From NCBI GenBank assembly GCA_905214625.1, contig CAJMMQ010000013.1, positions 10,390 through 74,389 on the forward strand: a stretch of DNA of 64,000 bases. Direction: 5' to 3'. Source of the stretch: an uncultured bacterium. GTDB lineage: Bacteria > Bacteroidota > Bacteroidia > Bacteroidales > Bacteroidaceae. The position numbers and the translations under genes were made by a program. Every line of letters begins with the position of its first letter. Positions within the stretch are counted from its first letter, which is position 1. The notes beneath the pieces are model-generated. The model searched no databases, was not told the origin of the DNA, and was given only the letters and a program-made list of their open reading frames with translations. Shown in pieces: positions 19,533 to 27,967 of this stretch.

Positions 19533-20444
19533 TTAAAGTTTATATTCTTCTAATTCTGAAAGAAAAATCTCGTATTGAATTTTATTGATTGCGTTTGGTA
19601 TATTTTTTCTGCAAAGACGAGGGAAATCATCACAGATACGATATATAGAGAATTCAACATTTGTAAATACGAAGTTGTCATATTCAACAGAGAAATCAAA
19701 GTCATACATACTTAATTTCGACATGAATATTTCTCTATTCTGAACCGTCCCCATTTTTGTTATAAGATTTTTAACTAGCTCGTTCAACTTTATTCCGCTG
19801 AAAGTCGGGCTCATTTTTTCCAAGCAATACACAGCGAGAAAACCTTCATCATCTCCATCCAGTTGTTCAAGAGATGAAATCTTTATTGACTCCTTACCAA
19901 CACTTATGGTTTTTATTTCGTACCAAACGCTCCCAATAGAATAATCCTTATGATTTTTTTCTGGTCCCATCCAGCTATCCAAAGCCGTTTCAACATCATA
20001 ATGCGGAATCATGTAATCCTGCATAAATAGTAGCTCTCCGATTAATCCCATAACCTCGTTGTCATTCATTCTGCTTTTATTCGGACGGAACAATTTCTTC
20101 CAAGAAAAATATCTTGAACAAAGAGTCTTATAGGCATCCGCATCACTCTTAGTATATTCGGTAGAATCTATTAAATCTTGGCAGAACGTGCTGAAATACT
20201 CCAGCAATTCATTGTTACAAAGCGAAAAACGAAGAATACAGTACTCTCCACTTTTACCTTGTTGCACAGTAATGACATCTGACTGGGCTATTCTGACAGG
20301 AACATATGAACCTCTAAAGTCAAAGGCATAGTTTCCTTTCTCATCCTTCCCTACAAAAAGACTAAGGTCACGATTTTCTCCAACACGGATAAACTCTCCA
20401 CTTTGGAAACCTTGTGAGAAAGTTGCTGATAGTTTATTCTTCAT
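19533..20444 (-). CDS. PD-(D/E)XK motif protein (DUF4420-like nuclease)
   Basis: A 303-residue cytoplasmic protein. The nuclease core is visible as Glu137 in LIGELLFMQ, Asp167 in NHKDYSIG and Glu176-x-Lys178 in WYEIKTISV, matching the DUF4420 PD-(D/E)XK family, which is found beside Z1 and GHKL proteins. It is the most likely restriction nuclease of the set, cutting DNA when licensed by the ATPase partners; this is family-based inference. Its start codon lies within the end of the Z1 gene (11-base overlap), which argues for coupled, stoichiometric synthesis. Length is normal for the family and all catalytic positions appear intact. Confidence 0.85.
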   Translation of the reverse strand: MKNKLSATFSQGFQSGEFIRVGENRDLSLFVGKDEKGNYAFDFRGSYVPVRIAQSDVITVQQGKSGEYCILRFSLCNNELLEYFSTFCQDLIDSTEYTKSDADAYKTLCSRYFSWKKLFRPNKSRMNDNEVMGLIGELLFMQDYMIPHYDVETALDSWMGPEKNHKDYSIGSVWYEIKTISVGKESIKISSLEQLDGDDEGFLAVYCLEKMSPTFSGIKLNELVKNLITKMGTVQNREIFMSKLSMYDFDFSVEYDNFVFTNVEFSIYRICDDFPRLCRKNIPNAINKIQYEIFLSELEEYKL

Positions 20445-23322
20445 CGTCTTCTATTTCATCTGGCTCATCAAGCATGTTAAGCTGATAATATGTTTTGTTA
20501 ACCTTATATTTCTTTGTTTTTCCAGTCTCTTTTAATCCAGGAAATCCAATAGCGAATGCTATCATCTTGTTACCATTAAGATTCTTAATGTATTCAATGG
20601 CTTTCTTATTTACCTCTTTATTTTCCGGTTCAATTGGTTCAATTAGCATTATTATTAATACGGGTTTTCTATACGGAAGATGTTCAAAATAAGCTTTAAG
20701 AGGAATATTTCTACCTTGCACATTTGAACCTTCCTTTTCCCAGACTTCTCTGCATCGCTTTTCAGCCAATTCAATATCTTTTTGAGTCAAGCAGAATTTA
20801 CCTTCTCGCAAACCTAGAATTCTACGGCGACTCGAAATCTGAATGACATGGTCATGCTCTTCTATTTGACGTTTCGGGCAACGAATCATCTCAAGTCCTT
20901 GTATGTCATAAAAGCTTTGTCCATCACCGCCTTCAAATACAATATCCCACTTATCTACACCTTCTGTTTCTTTATCACAAATGAAATCTATTAAGTTCTG
21001 CTTATTAAATTTCATATTGACTAAAGAACATTTTATCTTGGTCAAAAAATCAACGACTAATTCTTTTGGTACATCTGCAAAATATCTAGACTTATCGATA
21101 TTTGAATAAACATCTTTATCTTTGTATTTATTGATGTTTGCAAAACTAAATTTATACCCATCTTTAAATAGATGTGCAACAAAAGATTTTACCTGTTCCC
21201 AGTTATCCTTATTGTGTTCTGCCTTTACACTAAGATAAGGGGTATCAAAGATATTGCCATAGTAAGACTCCATCATCAATAGTTCGTATGCAGTTCGCAT
21301 CTTATTGTTAGCAGTTATCTGTAACTCATCACAATAGTCACGTACCTTAATTCCAAAATCTTTCGGAGTAAGGTGTTGCTCGAACATTTTCTTAATATCC
21401 GTCTTCAGTTCGGAAGCAGCTATAGCAACCTCTCTATACCATGTCGCACTTGCTTGACTTATCCATATTTGGAATAAATCATCATAATGCGGTCTATAGC
21501 CGAACCAGCGTCCCATCTGCATCAATACATCAAATGTTGCGGTATTACGATAGAAATAGCTAACAAGCAAACCTTCTAATGTCAGACCTCTTGAAAGTGC
21601 AAGTCCACCAATAGCTATTACCCTTAACGATGGGTTAGATTTATAATCCAGCTTACTAGAACTGCTACCATTGACGACAATTATTTCCATTTTTGGTATT
21701 TTTGCCTCAATGTCATAAACTGCTCCTAACAAATTTTTTTTCTTTATTACATCCGTAAAGCAAACATCAGTAACATTATTAAAATGCTTATTCCAAAGTT
21801 GTTCCAACTTTTTATATAAAGACAATTTAACGTTCTTAGAACTATCATCGTCAAAATCGAATTTTATTGTTCTGATAAACTCATTCTGTATCTTATCTAC
21901 ATGTTCCTTAATAACACTTTGCACCTTTACAAAACGAGACATGTTAATCAACATACTTCTTGGTTTAGCACCATGTCCTCTTAAATCTCTAACCACATTT
22001 GCAAGATAATAGCAATATATGGATTCTTTCAATGAATCCGGCAATACGCCATTCCATTCTTTTGTATGACGATAGTAGAATGTCCCTCTATTTAGTTCAT
22101 CAATATTTTTTAAATATTCTCTGTATTCGTCAGATGTGTAATCTGGCTCCTCTATATCTGTTATAAATCGTAGATTACGGTAGTACTTCTTATCCTTATA
22201 GAAAATTTTATCAGCTCCAATGTATGAAGAAGGTGTTGGCAATGTGTAAATAAAATGTTCTGGAAACAAATCTGCATTTTTCATGCTGTCCACAGAATCC
22301 GGGTCAATAAAGACGTTCGCAAATGGAGTAGCCGTAAAGCCAACATAGTTAGCTGTTTGGAAAAGATTACAAATCTTACGAATTATCGCATTTGTCTTTG
22401 TTGGATCTGTATTGTCTTTCTTTGTATTTACAGATGCATTATCTGCTTCATCGTCAATGAGGAGCATAGGGTGGTTTATGCTATTTGTGCGAACATCCAT
22501 ATTTTGATTCTTTAACCAATCATGCAATTTTGTCAGTACAGATACGTTTTTCTTAACAACAAACAATACGAGAGAGTTATGGTCAGATAATGTCGTTGAT
22601 ATCAAGTTGCTACCTCTGACAAAGTCTTTAACGCATGTTGTGAAAGAACTTGCTCTACGTTGTTTATTATCCTTACCGACACCAACCCGTCCTTCGCGAA
22701 TTTGTTTATTAACCTTGCGAATAGTATAACCAACAATTCCCTCGTCAATACGTTCTTGTGTTTGCTGACGAAGACTTTCTGTTATACCTGCCAAAAGAAT
22801 TACGACTTTATATCCTGCATCTGCAGCCTTGCAAATCAAGCCAGAATATGTTGCCGTTTTACCGGACTGTACATCACCAATTATCAAACCTCTCTTTAAA
22901 CGTTTGCCATCAAAATCTTCTTTAGGATTATAAAGACAATTCATAATATCTGGCAAAGTTTTTTCATGCAAAAGATTGATACTTTTGTCGTCTATGGAAC
23001 CTTGTTCTTTTAAGTATCGATAATATCTTTCCCAAAAATAATTATCCTCAATATTTTCATTGAAGTACCATTTTTTCAATTCATAGTCATCGTATATAAC
23101 ATCACCCAATACGTGAGTGATTTTTTCTCTATACTCTATTTCTTCCAGTAGTTTCTTTTTATCATCTTCATCACACTCAATTCCCAAAAATGTTATAATG
23201 TTTTCAATTTTGGGTTTGATGTTTTCCAGTGTTGGGACAAAGCCTGATGTCTCCTTCATGATTTCCAAATTAGCGGAAATCATGAGTAACATGTTATTAT
23301 ATTGTTCGTTATTTAATTTCAT
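20434..23322 (-). CDS. Z1 domain-containing SF2-type ATPase/helicase
   Basis: A 962-residue protein. ATPase motifs are Walker A GDVQSGKT (149-156), Walker B LIDDEAD (about 288-294), FTATPF as motif III, and QMGRWFGYR as a motif VI-like arginine finger inside the Z1 domain (roughly 390-650). The Z1 domain is known as a partner of restriction systems that contain MORC/MutL-like GHKL ATPases and a DNA methylase; the expected task is ATP-driven DNA tracking or remodelling for the nuclease. The start overlaps the GHKL gene by 14 bases and the end overlaps the DUF4420 gene by 11, a tight translational chain. The C-terminal third has no motif that I recognise. Confidence 0.9.
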   Translation of the reverse strand: MKLNNEQYNNMLLMISANLEIMKETSGFVPTLENIKPKIENIITFLGIECDEDDKKKLLEEIEYREKITHVLGDVIYDDYELKKWYFNENIEDNYFWERYYRYLKEQGSIDDKSINLLHEKTLPDIMNCLYNPKEDFDGKRLKRGLIIGDVQSGKTATYSGLICKAADAGYKVVILLAGITESLRQQTQERIDEGIVGYTIRKVNKQIREGRVGVGKDNKQRRASSFTTCVKDFVRGSNLISTTLSDHNSLVLFVVKKNVSVLTKLHDWLKNQNMDVRTNSINHPMLLIDDEADNASVNTKKDNTDPTKTNAIIRKICNLFQTANYVGFTATPFANVFIDPDSVDSMKNADLFPEHFIYTLPTPSSYIGADKIFYKDKKYYRNLRFITDIEEPDYTSDEYREYLKNIDELNRGTFYYRHTKEWNGVLPDSLKESIYCYYLANVVRDLRGHGAKPRSMLINMSRFVKVQSVIKEHVDKIQNEFIRTIKFDFDDDSSKNVKLSLYKKLEQLWNKHFNNVTDVCFTDVIKKKNLLGAVYDIEAKIPKMEIIVVNGSSSSKLDYKSNPSLRVIAIGGLALSRGLTLEGLLVSYFYRNTATFDVLMQMGRWFGYRPHYDDLFQIWISQASATWYREVAIAASELKTDIKKMFEQHLTPKDFGIKVRDYCDELQITANNKMRTAYELLMMESYYGNIFDTPYLSVKAEHNKDNWEQVKSFVAHLFKDGYKFSFANINKYKDKDVYSNIDKSRYFADVPKELVVDFLTKIKCSLVNMKFNKQNLIDFICDKETEGVDKWDIVFEGGDGQSFYDIQGLEMIRCPKRQIEEHDHVIQISSRRRILGLREGKFCLTQKDIELAEKRCREVWEKEGSNVQGRNIPLKAYFEHLPYRKPVLIIMLIEPIEPENKEVNKKAIEYIKNLNGNKMIAFAIGFPGLKETGKTKKYKVNKTYYQLNMLDEPDEIEDDEE

Positions 23323-24814
23323 CCTTATAGTTTTCTAAAAGTTGCTTTTCAATGACTTTATATTTGCAGAAAGGTTCTGTCTTCATCAGGTCTGATACAA
23401 TTTCTGGTATTGACTTCTTACCAAATGATTTCGCCAAGCTTACCATATAAGCACCAAGTTGGTAAACCTCATTCAAACGATTATCTGGTTCCTCTTGGCT
23501 TATCACATCATTAGATTTGTCAATGTAAATTTGTTGAGTTGGCACATTTTGTTCTATCTCTTTCACAAGTATCTCAAGCAAAGTATAATCATCTTCCGAC
23601 ATTCGTTCTCTAACCATTTGAAACACTTTGTTCTCACGATTGATTTGGTAATAGAAAGTTTTATCACGACCTTCTATTCTATCCCAAATATAATCAATAT
23701 CGTCAACGTTTTCTCGTCGACCACGATGTGTCTGCTTTTTAACAGAAATTTCCATTGCCTCAAACACTGTCTGTCTTAGCTGACGTTGGATTTGCTTAGG
23801 GATAGATGCTATTTGTTTCTTAATGTCAATACTCCATATGTCATCAAGGGAATTTGGTATATCAACTCTAACTCGCGCATTCTTTGTAAGTTCACTACGA
23901 GGTTTCATACCAAACCACGTTCCCCAAATTATTAATCTATTGTTTCTGTAGACATAGAAACCTTGTTTTACTCTCAATGTCTCTATTCCGCCTATCAGTC
24001 TGCGGTGTTCTGCGTTCAAATCAGTTGCAAATGGCAAAATATATGGCTTTACCCAAATTTGACGTTCATTCCCTTTGCTATCTCTAATTGCTATAGAACG
24101 TTCTTTCTTTGTTGTTGTTTTAGGGTGTGATTCAAGAAAAGGATCCATTGGTTTTATCTTTTCTTTATTCACGTACATTTTAACTTTATCTCTCCCTCTT
24201 GCTGATAAAAAGTTATGAAATATAAGAGCCAGGTTGTTAGCAACAATATCTTTCAAATCAACAAGTGCATCATATACAAGTCCGCCACTTGATTTCTCCA
24301 ACACATCAAAATCCTGCCAAAGCACTAATGTGCCATGTGGAAATTCCAGAAGCGAATCAACATGAGGAAGCGCTTTTATTTCTTCTTGTGATAGTTCCTT
24401 TACAATCCACTTTTTACTCTTTTGTATACAATTAAAATCCCATGAATAACTACAAAGCAATCCTTCGTGTAAACTTACAACTGTTAAGATTCTACACTGA
24501 GACAGAGAGGCAGCCTTCATTCCTAAACCAAATCGGCCTAAATCATTTGCTTGCCTTTCAAGTTCAGAATCAGTACTTCCATATCGCATCGCTTCAAAAA
24601 GTTCATCAGCAGACATACCGTCTCCATCATCTAAAATTCCAACTACAAGCTCATCTGTTGGCTCTAACGGGAAAAATAGTTTGACCACGCTGCAATTTGC
24701 ACTAATACTATTATCTATGACATCTGCAACAGCAGCTTCAAAAGAATAACCCATTGAACGCATAGAACCCATAAGGGCATCTGCCTGTGGAATACTTTGC
24801 TTATATGTGCTCAT
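23309..24814 (-). CDS. GHKL ATPase of the MORC/MutL-like class
   Basis: A 501-residue protein with a Bergerat ATP-binding fold at the N terminus: N-box AVADVIDNSIS (about 28-38), G1 box DDGDGM (about 62-67) and G2 box GRFGLGMKAAS (about 93-103). These match the HATPase_c_3 proteins that link bacterial restriction systems to eukaryotic MORC ATPases. Dimerisation and DNA clamping on ATP binding are known for the fold and inferred here. The middle and C-terminal regions are helical and unassigned. The gene starts four bases after the methyltransferase stop and its end overlaps the Z1 start, so all belong to one transcript. Confidence 0.9.
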   Translation of the reverse strand: MSTYKQSIPQADALMGSMRSMGYSFEAAVADVIDNSISANCSVVKLFFPLEPTDELVVGILDDGDGMSADELFEAMRYGSTDSELERQANDLGRFGLGMKAASLSQCRILTVVSLHEGLLCSYSWDFNCIQKSKKWIVKELSQEEIKALPHVDSLLEFPHGTLVLWQDFDVLEKSSGGLVYDALVDLKDIVANNLALIFHNFLSARGRDKVKMYVNKEKIKPMDPFLESHPKTTTKKERSIAIRDSKGNERQIWVKPYILPFATDLNAEHRRLIGGIETLRVKQGFYVYRNNRLIIWGTWFGMKPRSELTKNARVRVDIPNSLDDIWSIDIKKQIASIPKQIQRQLRQTVFEAMEISVKKQTHRGRRENVDDIDYIWDRIEGRDKTFYYQINRENKVFQMVRERMSEDDYTLLEILVKEIEQNVPTQQIYIDKSNDVISQEEPDNRLNEVYQLGAYMVSLAKSFGKKSIPEIVSDLMKTEPFCKYKVIEKQLLENYKDEIK

Positions 24815-24817
24815 AGT

Positions 24818-25891
24818 TTAGATCTCGTAAGTTAAAATTTGTTGCATGACAGCTTTTGACAACAGTGGAGGAACTGCATTCCCAATTTGTTGCTGAATAT
24901 GTGACAAACATCCTTCAAAAACAAAGCAATCTGGAAAACTTTGAAGTCGTGCAGCTTCTCGAACAGAAATGCCTCGATGTTCAAAAGGATGTATTAGCAT
25001 ACTCTTACGATAATTCGAAATAACTACAGATGGAGCATCTGAAATTAAACGTTTATATATTCCACTATGACATCTTTTTTTATCTGCATAATTTTGCATT
25101 AAATATTCTGGAATAGACCTCCAATTTTCTCCTTGTTTAATATGCTTGTATCTTTCTATAACCAAATCGTTATTTCTTGATACATAATTTTGTGTTGCAA
25201 AAATAGATTCTCCCCTCATAAGTTTTATATAATCACTAGTTTCAGAGAGTGGTTTTGTATATGGAGCTTTATCCAACATTTCACCATTATTTAATGATGG
25301 TAAATCTGATATTGCATCATTTACTGATACTTTTATATCTGTTTTTTCAGGAAAATTAAAATCAATATTTAGGCAATTCCCAACCATAAAAAAACGATGT
25401 CGATTTTGAGGAACCCCATAATCAGATGCACATAACACTTTTGATTTAACCGTGTATCCAAGCTCTCTAAAACAATCTTCAATAAGAAGCTGAGTATTAC
25501 CATGGTTGATACTTGTAATACCTTTAACATTCTCAAGAACGAACCAAATAGGCTTTAATACCTTGACGAATCTGACAAACTCTTTAAATAAGAAATTTTT
25601 AGGATTCTCCATATTTCTTGAAATCGTGTTAGATAGCGAAAATCCTTGACAAGGAGGCCCCCCCATAATTATAAAAAATGGATGGTCTTCTTTTAAATCT
25701 ATTGGATTAATCTTTTGAATATCCTCACAAATTACTTCTGCGTCAGGATGATTTTTTTTATATGTTTTAGCTGCGTCTGAATCTATTTCTATAGCATATC
25801 TTACAGATATACCTGCCATCTCTGCCCCGAGACTAAGCCCCCCTGCACCAGAAAAAATATCTATCCCTATTTTTTTATCTATAGTTTTCAT
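24818..25891 (-). CDS. dcm: DNA cytosine-5 methyltransferase
   Basis: A 357-residue protein with all main m5C-methyltransferase motifs in order: I DIFSGAGGLSLG (AdoMet site, about 10-21), IV GGPPCQGFS (catalytic Cys near residue 80), VI VLENVKG, VIII QNRHRFFMVG and X QIGNAVPPLLS near the C terminus. The target-recognition region lies between VIII and X, about 185-300. As the first intact gene of the island it most likely protects host DNA from the nucleases encoded downstream; the recognition sequence cannot be read from the protein. It lies 11 bases after the remains of an XRE regulator and shares its promoter box at 26123-26130. Confidence 0.93.
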   Translation of the reverse strand: MKTIDKKIGIDIFSGAGGLSLGAEMAGISVRYAIEIDSDAAKTYKKNHPDAEVICEDIQKINPIDLKEDHPFFIIMGGPPCQGFSLSNTISRNMENPKNFLFKEFVRFVKVLKPIWFVLENVKGITSINHGNTQLLIEDCFRELGYTVKSKVLCASDYGVPQNRHRFFMVGNCLNIDFNFPEKTDIKVSVNDAISDLPSLNNGEMLDKAPYTKPLSETSDYIKLMRGESIFATQNYVSRNNDLVIERYKHIKQGENWRSIPEYLMQNYADKKRCHSGIYKRLISDAPSVVISNYRKSMLIHPFEHRGISVREAARLQSFPDCFVFEGCLSHIQQQIGNAVPPLLSKAVMQQILTYEI

Positions 25892-25902
25892 ATTAGATGC
25901 TT

Positions 25903-26097
25903 TTATTTAATGGACCATAGTAGATCTTTAATATTTACATCAAGAATTTTAGCTATTAAAATGCATCAAGATTCGGTTATCGAATTCATATACCATTTAG
26001 AAATAGTCCCTGGGCATTCCGTAGTTGTTCTGCAAACCATTTTTGAGGACGTTTTTTCAACAAGAACTATTTTTAATCGATTAATATCATTATTCAT
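25903..26097 (-). pseudogene. Decayed XRE-type helix-turn-helix regulator of the defence operon
   Basis: Starting at ATG 26097 the three frames together spell a small HTH regulator: NRLKIVLVEK in frame 1, KRPQKWFAEQL in a second frame after the A6 run, TISKWYMNSIT back in frame 1, then IAKILDVNIKDLLWSIK to the TAA at 25903-25905 after an in-frame TGA. This matches the compact 60-70-residue XRE regulators (pattern MNRLK-VL-EK..KW-AEQL..TISKW...IAKLLDV..DLL) found ahead of cytosine methyltransferase genes in Bacteroidetes. At least two indels and one stop disable it. It sits 11 bases before dcm, so the operon has probably lost its own controller. Confidence 0.75.
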
Positions 26098-26122
26098 ATT
26101 TATTATCTTTGAATACCGCTTA

Positions 26123-26130
26123 CAAAAGTA
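26123..26130 (-). promoter_or_regulatory. -7 box of the defence operon
   Basis: TACTTTTG on the - strand fits the Bacteroidetes TAnnTTTG box and lies 26 bases ahead of the decayed regulator start and about 230 ahead of dcm. No clear -33 element was found. Confidence 0.55.
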
Positions 26131-26506
26131 CGTAAAATAGATAAGATAAGAGATATATTTAGAGATCAAATTTGACATATTATTGAAATATATTTCAATT
26201 CCAATTAAATTATCCAATTGAAATAATTAGTTGATAAGTTTTATACATTCTTCAATAAAGAAAAAAATTCATATTTCTAATTTTAAGTTCCTATAAGTTG
26301 AATAATTACATTACTTAAATCCATGCACCATATGAATTCTTAATATTTACAGTTCAATAACTGTATTGTCTTAAATTCAAACGACACAATATAAATATCG
26401 AAATAACAAATCATCCATTCTTTATTTATTATTCACCATCAAAAGATATAAATTTCACTCCATAAATCCGTTCGTTTCACTTTCCATCAATAATTCCAAA
26501 TAATCT
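26131..26506. other. AT-rich gene-free stretch
   Basis: No gene or clear structure; strongly A/T-rich with many in-frame stops. It separates the defence operon promoter from the duplicated AraC promoter segment. Confidence 0.5.
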
Positions 26507-26632
26507 CCCAAATATTCACTACCTTTGTCTCCCAAAGACAATATTTGCGGAAAGATGTATAGCGTTCACGACACGTTTTTTGACGAGGTAAGGCATGAGG
26601 GATATGAAACCGTGATGCCATACGATGAAGTT
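26507..26632. repeat. Direct repeat, left copy: promoter and first codons of the AraC gene
   Basis: Bases 26521-26632 match 27982-28093 with three mismatches in 112 (about 97%), and weaker similarity extends left to 26507 (CCCAAATATT). The copy includes the TACCTTTG promoter box at 26520-26527, the start codon and 26 codons. It diverges abruptly at 26633. Confidence 0.9.
26520..26527 (+). promoter_or_regulatory. Duplicated -7 box (left copy)
   Basis: TACCTTTG, identical to the box at 27981-27988 that precedes the intact AraC gene. Confidence 0.55.
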
Positions 26633-26659
26633 ACATTAAAACGACACATTGTGGCATAA
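26555..26659 (+). pseudogene. Truncated duplicate of the AraC regulator 5' end (34 codons)
   Basis: From ATG 26555 the frame matches the first 26 residues of the regulator at 28016 (shared DTFFDEVRHEGYETVMP; differences Gly3 to Ser and Cys23 to Tyr), then leaves homology and stops at TAA 26657-26659. Its own TACCTTTG box lies 28 bases upstream, so it may still be transcribed, towards the toxin-antitoxin terminator. Confidence 0.8.
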
Positions 26660-26682
26660 AAAAGAGCGACCGAAGCCGCCCT
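26658..26682 (-). terminator. Terminator of the toxin-antitoxin operon
   Basis: Read on the - strand: an 8-bp stem (AGGGCGGC with GTCGCTCT, two G-T pairs) capped by a TTCG tetraloop and followed by TTTTT. It starts 24 bases after the toxin stop. Confidence 0.85.
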
Positions 26683-26705
26683 ATGTATTTTTATTCTATT
26701 TAAGA

Positions 26706-27179
26706 TTATCGTCTCTTGATTCCAAAACGTTTCTTTTCCTTTGTAGAGAGAATATCCGTGGTTTCAAGAATGTCAAAAACACCATTCATATCTTGCTCGT
26801 TCAGAAGACCATAATACTCTCCAGAATACAATTTGCTCACAGGTATAGAGAATAACTCACCGCAATCAGCATAACTATCATATCTAAGAAACTCTGGATA
26901 ATCAACAGCTTTGAGTAAATATTGGGCTGACAAATATTCCTGTGACCAGGTGGCCTGTAAATTCATGTTGGTATTTACCAACACAGAGCCGTAACATATA
27001 TTATTCTTTCTGTCAACACCAATGATTATCAGTCGTTTGGGCTTTGATGTCCTATTCTTAAGCACCAATCCGTCATCAGTAGAAAGTATTGTCAAGATTA
27101 ATGCGCCAGGTACAATCTTCTCGTCAGTCACCGCACGCTCGTTGCGAAGATAACTGTCTTGTAGTTCCCTTAAATCCAT
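26706..27179 (-). CDS. Putative toxin of a Panacea-type toxin-antitoxin pair
   Basis: A 157-residue cytoplasmic protein of unknown family. It begins with a short helix (LRELQDSYLRNERAV) followed by a mostly beta core (VPGALILTILS, LIIIGVDRKNNICYGSVLVN), which resembles a small SH3-like barrel such as PemK/MazF toxins, but no catalytic residues can be aligned by eye. The C-terminal part (YYGLLNEQDMNGVFDILE) is helical and it ends in a basic tail, KEKKRFGIKRR. The start lies nine bases after the stop of the Panacea protein and both end at the terminator at 26658-26682. The toxin role is inferred from this pairing; Panacea antitoxins are known to neutralise many unrelated toxins. Confidence 0.6.
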   Translation of the reverse strand: MDLRELQDSYLRNERAVTDEKIVPGALILTILSTDDGLVLKNRTSKPKRLIIIGVDRKNNICYGSVLVNTNMNLQATWSQEYLSAQYLLKAVDYPEFLRYDSYADCGELFSIPVSKLYSGEYYGLLNEQDMNGVFDILETTDILSTKEKKRFGIKRR

Positions 27180-27188
27180 AAAACACCA

Positions 27189-27770
27189 CTAACATAGTTC
27201 AAGCGCACGCTTGTTGGTCTGACGCTCTCTGATAACATTCAACATTCCGACAGTAGCACCACCGGCTTTCGCCATGTCCCACATAGTGATTTTGGTATCC
27301 TCGCCTGTCTTCTCCGACTGTGCCTTTGCCTTGCTCCAAGCCTTGTCGTGGGACATGTCGCTCAAATCAAATGCTTTAACATCCTTACATCTTGCTATCC
27401 ACTTGTCAAGTATCTTTATGTTGGATCCGGACAACTCATCCAAGTCGCACGACTGGCGTGCTGTCACTATCTGATGGCCATCCACAATATTTACATTCAG
27501 TGCATCTGTAAACGACTTCATTTCATCAGACTCAACAGCCACTTTGCCTTCCAAAGCCCGCAGAGCCTTGTATGTAAAGGCCGGCACTGGACCATGCTTT
27601 CTAGCAAGAAACGAATCCTCCATAATCGGAGAACCATAGACCACCAAGTGTTCCTGTTGTGCAAAATACATCACCTTGAAGAGATGGATATAATCAACCC
27701 CATTCTTCATATGCTCCAGCACATACAGCACGGTCGCCTTTATCTTGTCTATCTGTTCAATCGTCTTCAT
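27189..27770 (-). CDS. Panacea (SocA-like, DUF4065) antitoxin
   Basis: A 193-residue protein starting MKTIEQIDKIKATVLYVLEH; I chose ATG 27770, preceded by AAAAGAA, over an upstream ATG at 27875 because the latter lies beyond the promoter box at 27821-27828. The Panacea core is clear: a helical front, IHLFKVMYFAQQEHLVVYG, then FLARKHGPVPAFTYKALRAL, which is the conserved GPVP segment of the SocA/GepA/DUF4065 family. Members act as antitoxins that bind a toxin encoded next door, sometimes as ClpXP adaptors. The C-terminal third carries the partner-specific part. Two overlapping palindromes between promoter and start suggest autoregulation. Confidence 0.85.
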   Translation of the reverse strand: MKTIEQIDKIKATVLYVLEHMKNGVDYIHLFKVMYFAQQEHLVVYGSPIMEDSFLARKHGPVPAFTYKALRALEGKVAVESDEMKSFTDALNVNIVDGHQIVTARQSCDLDELSGSNIKILDKWIARCKDVKAFDLSDMSHDKAWSKAKAQSEKTGEDTKITMWDMAKAGGATVGMLNVIRERQTNKRALELC

Positions 27771-27793
27771 TTCTTTTGTTGTTAAGCACAACT

Positions 27794-27821
27794 TGCGAAC
27801 ACTCGCAGTCGTTCCGACTGC
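27794..27821. promoter_or_regulatory. Overlapping palindromes, probable operator of the toxin-antitoxin operon
   Basis: GCAGTCG-TTC-CGACTGC (27805-27821) is a perfect 7-bp inverted repeat touching the -7 box, and TGCGA-ACAC-TCGCA (27794-27807) is a second one overlapping it. The position across the expected transcription start suits repression by the TA complex, although a leader hairpin is possible. Confidence 0.5.
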
Positions 27822-27828
27822 AAAGTTA
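27821..27828 (-). promoter_or_regulatory. -7 box of the toxin-antitoxin operon
   Basis: TAACTTTG on the - strand fits TAnnTTTG; the antitoxin ATG is 50 bases downstream. Confidence 0.6.
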
Positions 27829-27967
27829 GTGCTTTTCAGGAATTTTTCCGAGTAACGGTGTTGACAAAACATCATTTTTATGAAAGTTTATGTATTAAGG
27901 CTATAAATATCTTCGAACTTAAAAATAAAAATCAAATCAATTCTCTTTGTTTTATAACAACAAAAAT

